From positions 170,463 through 234,462 of the forward strand of contig JBBHKE010000719.1 of NCBI GenBank assembly GCA_037447655.1: a DNA stretch of 64,000 bases, read 5' to 3'. Positions within the stretch are counted from its first letter, which is position 1; each line of letters opens with the position of its first letter. Origin of the DNA: Zygnema cylindricum. Lineage: Eukaryota; Streptophyta; Zygnematophyceae; Zygnematales; Zygnemataceae. Below the pieces are notes generated by a model that worked only from the letters and a program-made list of their open reading frames with translations, did no database searches and was not told the DNA's origin. Both the position numbers and the translations under genes were made by a program. Positions 54,257-64,000 of the stretch are shown in pieces.

Positions 54257-57200
54257 CTAGTCAAATTTTAGTTTCTCTTTTAAACCACACTTTTCCCTAC
54301 AGTATTTTAACTTGGGAGATGGCACACGTTTTATCATCATATCAGCCACCATTTCCCCATCACCCCTATACACCAGATTCACAAGTTTGTTTTCAATTTT
54401 TTCCCTCACAAAACTCAATCTTATATCCATATGCCTAACCTTAAAATGATGTTTTGGATTGGCTGCAATTAATATTGCAGCCTGATTATCAGAAAACACT
54501 TCATGCACCCCCTTCTTCATATACCCCAGTTCTTGCAATAAAGACTTGACCCACATCAGCTTTTTCACAGCAGAACAAGAGGCCATGTACTCAGCCTCCA
54601 TAGTGGACTGAGCAACAACCTTTTGTTGCTTGCTACTCTAGCAGCAAGCACCTTCCCCCACATACAACACATACCCATAAGTGCATCTTCTCATAGGTGC
54701 ATCCCCATAACAGTGATGTCAGTGTGCTCCCCTCCCAAGTGCAACCATAATTCTCTGGTTCCCACCAAGTATCTCATGACTCTGTTGGCTGCCTCCCAGT
54801 CTCTCTTCCTAGGATCATTAAGACTCCTACTGAGGACTCCAACTACTGCTGCTATGTCCGGTCTAGTACAATTCATAAAGTAAATCAAGCTTCCTACAAC
54901 CTGTCTGTACGGAATAGACTTCATAAACTGTCTCTCTTCTGGACTCATCTGATCATCTAGTATCATCAATCTTTCTACACTCCCATCACTTACGTTCTTC
55001 AAGTCCATGGGAGTGGTACAACTGTTTGCCTTATCCATCTAAAATTTCTCAAGCATATTTTCGATAGCTTCTTTCTGAGTAAGTATGATTATCCTCTTCC
55101 CCCTATCTCTTTCCATTTGAATTCCCAAAATATATTTAGCCTCCCCTAAATCCTTCATGTCAAATCCGCTCCTAAGATCTTTCTTTAGCTTATTGATCTT
55201 TTCCATAAACTTACTTAACACCAGCAAATCATCAACATAAATTGCAATAAAAATCACACCATTCTCATCCTCAAACATATAAATAGAATGGTCAGAAGTG
55301 ATCCGAATATACCCCAGATTGGTAAGAAACTCATCTGGTTTTTTATTCCATTGTTTATGGGCATGCTTTAGTCCATATAGGGACTTTATAAGTTTGCAGA
55401 CTTTGGATACCTCTCCTTCCTCTACAAAGCCTTTTGGTTGTCGTATGAAGATTTCCTACTCTTGTTCACTATTGAGGAAGGCGGTCTTAATATCCATCTG
55501 ATGAATTTCCATGTCTTCCGCTGCTGCTAAACTAAGGAGAATCCTTACAGATGGGAATCGAACTACTAGAGCAAAGGTCTCCTCATATTCTATCCCATCT
55601 TTTTGGGTGAACCCCTTTGCCACAAACAGAGCCTTATATCTCTCAATGTTATTATCTGGGTTCAGTTTCAGTTTAAATACCCATTTACAACCAATAGGTT
55701 TTCTATCTGGTGGACAGTCCACCAACTCCCAAGTAGTTGCCTCCATGATTGAAGCCATCTCATCATTTATGGCTCTGACCCATCTCTCTTTCTCCGGATT
55801 GTCCATTGCCTCCGAGTATGACTGAGGCTCATCTGGGTGAGAAAGCTTTGTTACTTTGTGAGCAACCTATTTTTCTTGAAGCCTTTTGCTGCTCCTCCGT
55901 CCTCCTTCAAAGTCCGAAGCAGGAATGGAGGGAAGTCTTGGATTCTTCCGCACTGTCTCATCAGCTCCCCTATCCATGGAAACTGGTTCTGACTCCTCTT
56001 CCTCTCTCTCCTCACAGTCTGTAGGAATATGAGGGGATTTCGATATATCTCCCCTATCTTTTATCTCCCCTGGATCTGCAATCATGTTTTCACTAGTGTC
56101 CCTTCTTGGAAGATCTAACTCCTCATCACTCTTGGAATCAAAACTGATATTAATTTTCTTAGTGTATTTGAAAGGATCAAAACTTCCGTTCATCCATGAC
56201 AACTAGATGCTTTACCAGAATGATACCTTTTTTAGCTAAGTCATAGACTCTATATCCCTTGACATCCTCGTTTTATCCCACAAAACATCCCAGTTTCCCT
56301 TTAGCATCTAGTTTCCAGTTTTTTTTATCTGTGTCAAGACTATAAATTTGACTAACGAATACTTTCAAGTGAGAGTTATTTGTTTCTCCAACCCATCTCT
56401 CTAAGGGGTCATCCTTTAACGTTGTAGTAAACACTCTATTCTTGATGTGTTAGCAGGTTTATGGCTTCTGCATAATCTTCTTCATATTTTGTTATTCGCC
56501 AACATATATACTTATCTCCCAAAGTCCGGTTTAACCTCTCAACCTTATTCGTTCTGATTATTTGGTAGAGTATTCTGATGCTGAACTCCCTCATCTCTCA
56601 AATAATCCTCAAACTGGTTAGAGGTGTACTCTCCCCCATTATCACTCCTTATTCTCTTCATTGGGGTTCCGTGCAACTTCTCACTCCAGGCTTTGTATTC
56701 TTCAAAATATTTTTGTGTTTAAGACTTTGTTTTTAAGAAGTAGACTCTGGAATATTTAGACCAATCATCAGTAATTGTCTGCATATACCTTTCCCCCCCA
56801 ACCGAAGGTACTCTTGCTGGTCCCCAGATTTTTGTGTGGACCAGATCTAGTACTTTCTCAACTCTATATGTGGCAGTTTTGGGAAAGGGAAGTCTATGAG
56901 CCTTACCTTGGGCACAACCACTACAATCATCCATCATTTCATTATCCCCGAACTGAATGCCTTCTATTACACCCAGCTTCTTCATTTCCCTCAGTCTATC
57001 AAAATGCACGTCCCAAAGGTTTATGACAGATCATCAAGCTCGGAACACCACCCTAGTAAACACTTTTTTTTTCATTAGGCAAGTTAAGCCTAAACATTCT
57101 TTGGCTAACCTTATCTGCTGTGAAGTAGACTTCATCTCCATACTTAGCTGTAAAGATTCCCTTTCTAGTGAAGGTATCAAAATCCTTGTCATCTAGTACA

Positions 57201-58558
57201 AAGGAAGATATAAGATTCTTACTCAGTTGAGGAATGTAGAGCACATCTGAAAAAGTGAGAATAGAAGTCTTACCCTCCACTAAGACTTTCAGATCTACCA
57301 AGCCCACTAGATCTGTGGTACCTACTCTCCCATCCCCATTCTCTATTTCCACGGTAAGGATCTTTCTTAGTTTAGTGAAGAGGTGCCTGTCACAACAGAT
57401 ATGCATGGATGCACCTGAGTCGATGATCCATCCCTCCTCTGTAGCTTCTTGAATGGCTCCAAGGGCACACTTCCATTTCCGAGGGATCTCCTTCTCCTCT
57501 AGATACTCGTCAAAAAGAAGCTCCCCATCTTCCTCGTTGCAAGATTCGTCCTCTTCAGTCTCTCCTTTCACTCGTTTGACCACAAGTGCTTTCTTCTTCC
57601 CTCCAAAAGAACCCCCCTCCACGATTTTCTTGAAGCCTCAGCTCCGATAGCTTGATGCAATTAGCTATAAAGTGCTCAGCTTTCTGCAGAAATGGCAAAG
57701 GCCCTTTGGAGTCCTCGGTTCTCTAGATTGATTCTTTTCCCCTTTGAAGTTGTTGTACGGTTTCTTCAGATCCTTCCTCCATTGGTCCGTTCTGGCAGAT
57801 GAACTTGAACTCTCTTTGCTCCTCTTCGGATCTCAATGGTGTTCTCTTGCACAAGTATCATACGGACCACGGTGTTCCACTTCCAAACACTATTATCCAT
57901 TTCTTCCACTCGGTACACTATATTTTCATACTCCTCCGGCAACTTCATGATGAGAGTGTTAACTTTCATCTTCATAGTGTCTGTCCATCCGACACTTTCG
58001 ATCTCCATGTACAGACAAGAGAGATTGCTGCAATAGTCCCACATCTTTCCTCCTTTGAAAGTGTAACTCGTCAGCCTTTGCTCAACCAGCTGGAGCTCCT
58101 GAATGGTGCCTGCTCTATCGATCTCCACTAAAGTCATCCACAACTCCTCGGCCTTGAAGGAACGAAGGTGAGAGGACGCCAAAGCTTGAGTGAGGTGCCT
58201 CAGAATGAAGTGTCTGGCATTCATGTTGGTGTACTCCCACATCTGAATGTCGTTTTCCTCGGTCTTCACAGCCACCGTTCTGGGTGCCGTGGCAATAGTA
58301 GTGAGAGATGTCTCCTTACCTTTCCCCTTTTCGGACACACTGCTGTCCCCATCATCTGTCTCCTCCATTGGAGCAGATCCTGCGGCAGAAAACCTCACTC
58401 CTCCAAACCCTGGTGGAGTTCCTTGAGATGGACGTTTTACTTGTCCAATAACAATACCCCAATATCGTTTCTCACATAATGCCCCTGTCATCAAGGCTTC
58501 CTAGTAAATGAACCCAGATCCGTTGAATGTGGGCACCCTAGAGGGTGGGCCCATAACC
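54257..58558 (-). pseudogene. Copia J Gag-Pol polyprotein, heavily broken
   Basis: MGPPSRVPTFNGSG starts in the primer site; the upstream LTR ATG is lost. A TAG replaces Trp near 58502. Gag is open at 58494-57766 (GALCEKRYWGIV, FILRHLTQALA, GGKMWDYCSNLSCLYMEIES). The zinc knuckle is frameshifted near 57685. Protease IIDSGASMHIC lies at about 57435-57400. Integrase fragments (57009-56719) read HTKIWGP, with Lys at the first catalytic Asp. Integrase and RT parts at 56700-55806 are scattered. RT follows at 55806-55456, YVDD at about 55230 (in 55278-55039), and RNase H at 55038-54691 and 54601-54257 (FSDNQAAI). It is similar to A throughout and far more decayed. Confidence 0.85.
58544..58558 (-). 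other. Primer-binding site of Copia J
   Basis: GGTTATGGGCCCACC on the minus strand, directly next to the right LTR. It is unchanged even though the rest of J is badly decayed. Confidence 0.8.
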
Positions 58559-59557
58559 TGCAATTCAGTGTCCCCCTTTAAGACCAAAATTGAGGAAGCC
58601 TCTAGGTAGTTTTCAACTATCCCACTTTCAACTAGAGAAATTACCACCCAAGCATACAAATAGAAAAAATGACTGCACGCCCGTGCAGTCTGGACTCCCC
58701 TGAATCCACATCATGAAGAATCAGTGAAAACGCCCGACCAGGCGATTAATTATGGAGTGGCAAAGATGCCAATATTTATATAAGCTTATTGGGAGAGAGG
58801 CGGCTACCTCTTCAATTCACTAAGTCCTAAACCCTCTCACAACTCCTATCTACTGAGGTACGGAGCCAATCAGATGACTGTAGAGTACAAAATTAGTATA
58901 ATAGCCGATGTACTTTCTGTACTACCTGTGTACGACAAGGCCATGGAGTGGACGCGTGTCTCCTTCAGACTTGTCTTTATGTACTCCGAGATTTCCTCTT
59001 CTCAATGACATCGTGCCACGTGTCGTCATGTCATGTCACGACCAAAAAACGCCAAGGCGGTCCTTCCGGGATCTCGGTGATGGTGCGGGTCGTCGGATAA
59101 AAATCGGCTTTGAATGTCAACCGTTCAAAAACAAATGTCCGGTACATTTGTTTTGTGCGCACTAAAACTCCAACTAGTTTCTATGTATTCTATTTGTAAT
59201 TCCGTTAATCGGATTAATCGCCTATTTATTTGTTTAAATAGCTATCAATCCCTATGTATCCTAACGGACTACTACGACAGACTGGTAAGGGTTGACGGCT
59301 ATGCCTCGCCCTACCGGTCGAAGGTTCGAGTCCTACCGCACTCAACCTTTTTGGTTGAGAGTGACTTAGGTCACTCTTAAGCCTTGCCTATGGAGCTAAG
59401 GCAGCCATGGCTCCACTGTCGTCTATCTCCTTCAATGACTGTAACAAGTATGGGGGCTAGAGAGAGAAGGTGGAGGCTGGCTATTTGTGCTTTCCTTTTC
59501 CTTTTTATTTTAATTAAGACCTAGAAAATACCTCCCCTAAATCTGGTGATTTCAACA
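58559..59557 (-). repeat. 5' LTR of Copia J
   Basis: 999 bp, starting TGTTGAAATC on the minus strand at 59557 and ending TGCA-type at 58559. It has the GACTCCCCTGAATC hairpin remnant near 58691, a TATATAAG-like box and GTAC motifs near 58858-58935. Confidence 0.8.
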
Positions 59558-59769
59558 CCAAGTTTATATATACCCAAATGATTGACCCCTTTCCTATCAA
59601 AACCATATTACAGCTTCACCTATGTGAAATAAGACTTTCTATGTGCTCATTTCACCACAGAATGCAAAGTCAGAATATGAGTTTTGTATTGCTTTCCCCA
59701 CTTTGACTTTCCCTTAGAAATGCAGCCATCTTGGCAAGCAGACACTATCACCTACTACACCGCTTTGTA
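59558..59769. other. Unassigned sequence right of Copia J
   Basis: About 210 bp with no open frame of note. It may be the inner end of the LTR remnant that follows, but I cannot align it with confidence. Confidence 0.3.
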
Positions 59770-60051
59770 GCTTGGACTCCCTTGAGGGCGCAGCAAAAGG
59801 ATTCATTGAAAATGGTCAACTGAGTTTACAGATATTGTTAGCCAAAGTTTGCGTATTATACAAGATGCTCCATGGGAGAGGCGGCTTCCTACCCAAAAAA
59901 TTCTAAGCCAAAGTCCCTCTCTAAACCCCTTCTACTGAAGTAAGACGCCAATCACAGGATTGTATCGTACAGAAAAGTACCAGCGCCGGAGTACTTTCTG
60001 CACGGCAATTGTACGATAGGACCATATAGGTGACATATGTCATATCCAAAC
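59770..60051 (-). repeat. Copia LTR remnant
   Basis: On the minus strand this matches the leader half of the A/J-type LTR: the remnant of the GACTC...GAGTC hairpin near 59776, a TTATACAAG box, a GAGAGGCGGCT block near 59877 and GTAC motifs at 59968-60015. It is cut by the K LTR at 60052. No coding part is attached. Confidence 0.55.
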
Positions 60052-61111
60052 TGTACAAATTGATGGTTCCTTTTAAGTATTTTCTAGGTCTAAATGAAAA
60101 TACAGAAAGAAGCCGAGGAAGTCTATCTCTAACTTCTCCCTCCAACTCCCACACATGTCGCAGTCACTGAAAAGTTGGAGTGGAAGCTAGAGCCATGGCT
60201 ACCTTGGCTATCCAGAGGTTTACGGGAAATAGATTAGTTTATTTTTAAGTAGTTCATTTACTAAAAGGATAGATGTCCAAACCATGATTTGATCCTGGTA
60301 TCTGAGGAAAGATAGGTAGCCTGTAGTAGTCTTAACTGTTAAGTTTAAGGCTAATGATATATAATGTAGGGTTTAATATTTATTTAATTATTATTACGAA
60401 GGATAATTCATTTAACTGCTATTGTTTACGGGATATATAGATCCAGTTATGTAAAAGTACGGATTACGGTATGTGTATGAAACTAGTACTGACCATTTAT
60501 TTCTTTAACAAAACAAATACCGCGCAAGTATTTATGACGGCTACGATTGAAATCTGCATTCAATCAGACGGTCGGGAAGAAAGTAGAGATCGCGGAAGAG
60601 AATCTCGGCGGTTTGTGGACATCACCACATCGGATGACACGTGACAAAATTACGTTGGATTGCGGCATCCCCGGGGATTACAGGACCGAACCCGGATATG
60701 ACATGTGTCGACTTTAAGGCCATGTCGTACAGTTCCCGTACAGAAGGTACACCGGCAGCTGTACTTTTATGTACGAAAGTGTAATATGATTGGTTCCGTA
60801 CATCAGTAGATAGAGTTTGTGAGAGAGATAGGACTTAGAAAAAATTGGTCGATAGAACCCTCTCTTCTAGAGAGCTTCCGTACATAAGGTCAACTTTGAC
60901 CCTCCATAACTTACTGCTCACGAGAGCAAATTCAGAGATTCTTTTTGCTATCGACTCAAGGGAGTATTACCTTCACAAAGATGAAGGTAGTCAGAGTTTC
61001 TGTTTGCCAGGGTCGCAATTATTCTTGCTGAAACACAAAGGGATCAAGGTTATCCTAGAGGCTTCTTGGAAGCTGTCCACTCTGAGGACTTATGGAGGTC
61101 TCAGAGTTGCA
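60052..61111 (+). repeat. 5' LTR of Copia K
   Basis: TGTACAAATTGATGG...GAGTTGCA, 1060 bp, clearly related to the B and I LTRs but more diverged. Hairpin GGTCAACTTTGACC is retained near 60889; the GACTC hairpin is slightly damaged. Confidence 0.82.
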
Positions 61112-62378
61112 CATTATGGGCCCACCCTCTAGGGTACCCATCTTTAATGGAACTAGCTTCATATATTGGGAAAGTATGATGATAGGAGCTCTATGCGGTA
61201 AAAGGTTTTGGGGGATAGTGAGTGGATGAGTGGGGCGTCCATCAAGTCTTGGAATCCCTCCAGGGTTTGGAGGAAGCAAATTCACAAGGAAAGCAGATCC
61301 ATCTTCAACGGATGAGACAAAGGAAGGAGAGGCGGTGGACAAAGCAACGGAGAAGGAGACGACCTCACGAATAGCAACTGGTTCAGCATTCATGTCACCT
61401 ATTCTAAGGAACGAGGAGAATGATATTGATACCTGGGACTTCAACAATATAACGGCAAAACACTATATCCTCCGCCATCTTACTCAAGGGCTTGCATGTC
61501 CTCATTTGCAGGTAGAAAAGACATCCGATCTTTGGATGGCTCTCATAGAGAGGTACCAAAGTGGTACGATTCAGCAATAACAATTGGCTGATGAGAAAGT
61601 TAAGGTGTATGTATACAAAGGGGGGAAGATGTTGGATTTTTGCAATGAGCTTGCTACACTTTTAATGGAGCTAGAGAGTGCTGGAAAAGATTTTATTGAA
61701 AAATAAAAGGATAATTGTTTACTATGAAGTTCCGGATGAGTTCGAGAACATAGTCCCGTTTGCAGGACTTGGGGGACTCAAGGTGAATATGGAACTCAAT
61801 GGTAGGGATGATTCTTTTTAGGAAATGATTGAGATCGAAGGCGAGGAAAGTGCGGCAAGCCTTGGCAGCTGCGACCGATTGGAGGAACAAGGGTTACCGG
61901 AAACCGATCGAAAACTATGGGGGGAGGGAGCAGAAAAATCAGACCGACAATTTCGGACCAAGGGCTCCCAAAGGTTTATGTCATTTTTGTAAGAAACTGG
62001 AGCACTATATGGTAGAGTGCACTAAGCTAACCGAGCTTCAGTTAAAGGAGGGGCAGACCGGTGGAACCCCGAGAGGAAAGAAAAAGGCCCTTGTGACACA
62101 GGTACATTAGGCGGAATCCGAGGATGATGACGATGAGCTCCTATTGGATGAGGAGTTGGAGGCGAAAAACGAGGTCGAAATTCCACGAAGGCAGAAATGT
62201 GTTTACGCTGGATTGAAAGGTGAAGCACGCTCGATTATATATTCAGGTGCTTCCATGCACATGTGTAAGGATAAGCACCTGTTCACTAAGATAAGAAAGA
62301 TTCCCACCGATAATATAGAGTACGGGAATGGGAGGATTGCACTACTACTGTTGCAAGATCGGTAAATCTGAAAGTTTG
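61092..62378 (+). pseudogene. Copia K Gag and start of protease
   Basis: The start codon lies in the LTR (61092, MEVSELHIMGPPSRVP). The primer-site stretch reads CATTATGGGCCCACC, two bases off the family. A TGA replaces the CGA codon of B near 61227. The capsid is open at 61230-61580, then come a TAA, frameshifts (61685-61800), zinc knuckle CHFCKKLEHYMVEC (about 61980-62021), a TAG at about 62108 and a protease-like segment IYSGASMHMC, where Asp of DSG is Tyr. It is clearly dead. Confidence 0.82.
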
Positions 62379-62380
62379 AA

Positions 62381-62608
62381 GTGCATATTGCGCGACTTGG
62401 GCGATGGGTTAGCAGCCACATGTATCTATCCTACCTCACCTCTATCCCTTTTGAAGTGTTACTTCTACAAGCTGGATTAGAAGACTGTAAGAATATGTAC
62501 CTTCTTCATCGAGATCGTGTTGAAGTCCCCGAATGCCTTGTTCAACGCAATTTTTCGTGGGCAAAAGACGCTATTGAGAGTGTTAAGCACGTACATTTTT
62601 TTAATTAA
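62381..62608 (+). pseudogene. Fragment resembling a tyrosine-recombinase C-terminus (uncertain)
   Basis: A 75-codon frame directly follows the broken end of K. The start reads H-I-A-R-LGRWVSSHMYLSYL, which resembles the last box of tyrosine recombinases (His/Arg, GRW-x-S, then a Tyr), as found in DIRS and Crypton transposons. The rest (LLLQAGLEDCKNMYLLHRD, VEVPECLVQRNFSWAKDAI) I do not recognise. It has the look of a real protein end, with a normal stop and no low complexity. No upstream catalytic Arg-containing box is visible because K sequence lies there. It is not a confident assignment. Confidence 0.3.
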
Positions 62609-63224
62609 GGGTAAAGAGGGCTGAAATACATGGTAGGATAATAGGTAAAAAGATAGGAATGAGAAGTTAGGCTCGACTTAAATTAGTTAAAAAATAAGGA
62701 ATTATTATTAGCAATGTGTGATAATGGTGAGAAAAGTGGCAATGACGGCTATGGCGCCTAACATGTTTGGTGCCAGAGACGTCTAAGTGGCGACGCGCCA
62801 CGCCGCGCCGGGCCCGCCCCGCGCCGCACCGGCGCAGGCTCAAATTTCAAAAGTATTGGCTGACATGTAAAACGACGCAAAAATGTCAAATTTGAATTTG
62901 AATTTTAAGCGCGCGCCAACCGACAAAGATTGTCAGATGGATTTTGAATCGCAGCGGACTACAAAATTTGAAATTGTGATGTCAAAATTGAATCGTGATA
63001 TCATTCGATTTATATCAAGTTGTTACGCAAAACAACGTCGAAGTTTCGTACGCAACGTTATGTTACATTTAGTACGACGATTAACTTAAATATCGTACAT
63101 TGAGTACATTTATGTAACTCAGCGTACAACCACGTGTAGTTCGAAAGGTAAAGAATGTACCTTTGAACATTATTCTTGTGTCTCTCACTTCCTCTCTCTT
63201 TCTACGCAAAATTAAGTCGCCGCC
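62609..63224 (+). promoter_or_regulatory. Non-coding leader or LTR-like sequence upstream of the 63225 frame
   Basis: No convincing coding sequence. It holds a very GC-rich patch (62786-62836), then AT-rich DNA, then six GTAC motifs at about 63048-63160 with a CCACGTG box near 63131 and a pyrimidine-rich stretch (63180-63202). These are the same motif types as in the Copia LTR promoters here, so it may be the LTR or leader of a further element. No LTR end is identified. Confidence 0.35.
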
Positions 63225-63782
63225 ATGGATTCAACCAGCAATCGAAACACTCGTTTAAATAATCAAAAACTACGCCCTAGCTTGATTCTCCACGAAAAAG
63301 GGGAAAATAGTCGTGCGCATGTGTGTCAATCATATCTAAAGAGAAAGGGAAAAAAAATTCAGACTTCTGTGATGCTCTAAGTTACAAAAATTGTAGAAGG
63401 GGAACAAGGGGGGAACAGTAGCTTAGATGATTACACTCCATCTTCACCTTTGACCGACAAATCCATCGTCGACGCGGCTGAACCTTCTAAAGACCCTACT
63501 TTATCAGAAAAAACCATGAAAGGTGACATCAAAGATGACAAATTGGAGGGGGATGACACTACAGAGGACGAGCAATCACCAGACAGGAAAAAACGACGAA
63601 ATAAAGAGGAGTTTAGTAGTGCGGACGAAGTAATAGGGGTTGCTTCGTCAAAATCCCCTCAAGAGTTACCTTTAGGTTTAATGTTGGAAGTAGAAAAGGT
63701 TCTCTCGCCAATAGAACCTAGGCGAGAGGACCTAGATTGTGTTGTTCTACGACCACCGGTGCAGGTGGAGGAGCAGCAGTAG
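63225..63782 (+). pseudogene. Gag-like N-terminal frame of an unidentified element
   Basis: ATG at 63225-63227 in the strong context GCCGCCATGG opens a frame that runs to 63782 (186 codons including the stop) with one TAA at 63378-63380 inside it. The N-terminal part is basic and polar (NRNTRLNNQKLRPS, YLKRKGKKIQ). The middle is acidic (KDDKLEGDDTTEDEQ) with a nuclear-localisation-like KKRRNKEEF, and the end carries a leucine-rich PLGLMLEVEKVLSP. Stops in tandem follow at 63780-63793. I recognise no family. Location downstream of LTR-like motifs suggests a retrotransposon Gag start, but a host gene's first exon cannot be excluded. Confidence 0.4.
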
Positions 63783-64000
63783 TAGTAGAAGTAGACATGA
63801 TACACTCTCAGAAGCTATCAAGAATCCTACCAAACAACTGTTTTCAAGTGCTCACCAATTCTTGCAAAATCATCCAAACCTCACAAAACTATATTAGAAT
63901 ATAGAGTAGCATAAACACTGACAACTCCTAAAGTTTTAGCACAATTGACGTGACAACACTCAAGATATAATACTCATAAGTTTCCCAAAAATTGTTTGCA
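63783..64000. other. No feature recognised
   Basis: AT-rich sequence with no open frame of note up to the window edge. Confidence 0.5.

Larger units (their letters stand above)
53330..59557 (-). mobile_element. Copia LTR retrotransposon J, old or recombinant
   Basis: The minus-strand element has a right LTR at 58559-59557 and a left LTR at about 53330-54243, which is truncated at its outer end. The two LTRs look only about 85% alike by eye, and I find no target duplication: D2 lies on the left, unrelated sequence on the right. The proteins are closest to A. It may be old, or a recombinant of two related copies. Confidence 0.75.
60052..62378 (+). mobile_element. Copia K, 5' fragment of the B/I family
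   Basis: It has a 5' LTR (60052-61111), a primer-site region, gag and the start of the protease region, then ends abruptly at about 62378. There, similarity to B stops within codons matching B 26845 and unrelated DNA begins. No 3' LTR is present, so it is a deletion remnant. Confidence 0.82.

Noticed and set aside
62786-62836. GC-rich patch considered as a CpG-island promoter of a host gene
   Set aside because: Only about 50 bp, made of simple GCC/GCG repeats, and no clear gene start is attached.
1-64000. tRNA, rRNA, riboswitch or CRISPR features
   Set aside because: I saw no cloverleaf, rRNA or repeat-spacer signal. The tRNA-like match is only the 13-15 base primer site.

Overview
The window is repeat-rich nuclear DNA from a plant-lineage (streptophyte) eukaryote. 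I see no ordinary host gene, tRNA, rRNA or CRISPR array. Nearly every base belongs to LTR retrotransposons stacked inside one another. The Copia primer-binding sites match the anticodon arm of plant initiator tRNA-Met, and one Gypsy lineage encodes a cytosine-5 DNA methyltransferase (DNMT). DNMT-bearing Gypsy elements have been reported in charophyte algae, so a charophyte host is my best guess (inference, low to moderate confidence).

Layout. Copia F (1-1602, minus) sits in Copia G (1603-4191, minus), which sits in DNMT-Gypsy D1. D1 is split into pieces at 4192-5501, 19136-19802, 32017-32354 and 35850-39900. Its interruptions are chromodomain Gypsy E (5502-19135, minus; itself interrupted by the young Copia A at 9384-15820), Copia C (19803-32016; itself interrupted by Copia B at 24527-30974) and the non-autonomous element H (32355-35849). 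An LTR-like segment (39901-41169) separates D1 from a second, divergent DNMT-Gypsy D2 (41170 to about 53318), which is interrupted by Copia I (42660-49105, minus). Next come degraded Copia J (53330-59557, minus), an LTR remnant, a truncated Copia K (60052-62378) and a tail (62379-64000) with two unexplained reading frames. Target-site duplications support A (TTCTC), B (CCATT/CCATC), C (TCTTT), E (GATAC), H (AGGGA) and I (GACTT).

How the parts work. Copia elements A, B, C, F, G, I, J and K follow the order Gag, zinc knuckle, protease, integrase, reverse transcriptase (RT), RNase H. In A, B, C, F, I and K the gag frame opens inside the 5' LTR and runs through the primer-binding site. A is almost intact: its LTRs differ at about 5 of 1047 positions and the polyprotein has one in-frame TGA. 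D follows Gag, zinc knuckle, protease, DNMT, RT, RNase H, integrase. E is a chromovirus with an extra sense-strand frame between its chromodomain and 3' LTR. H has 1.28-kb LTRs around 0.93 kb of non-coding DNA and carries the same Copia-type primer site. All copies except perhaps F (cut by the window edge) carry coding lesions, many of them C-to-T or G-to-A transitions.
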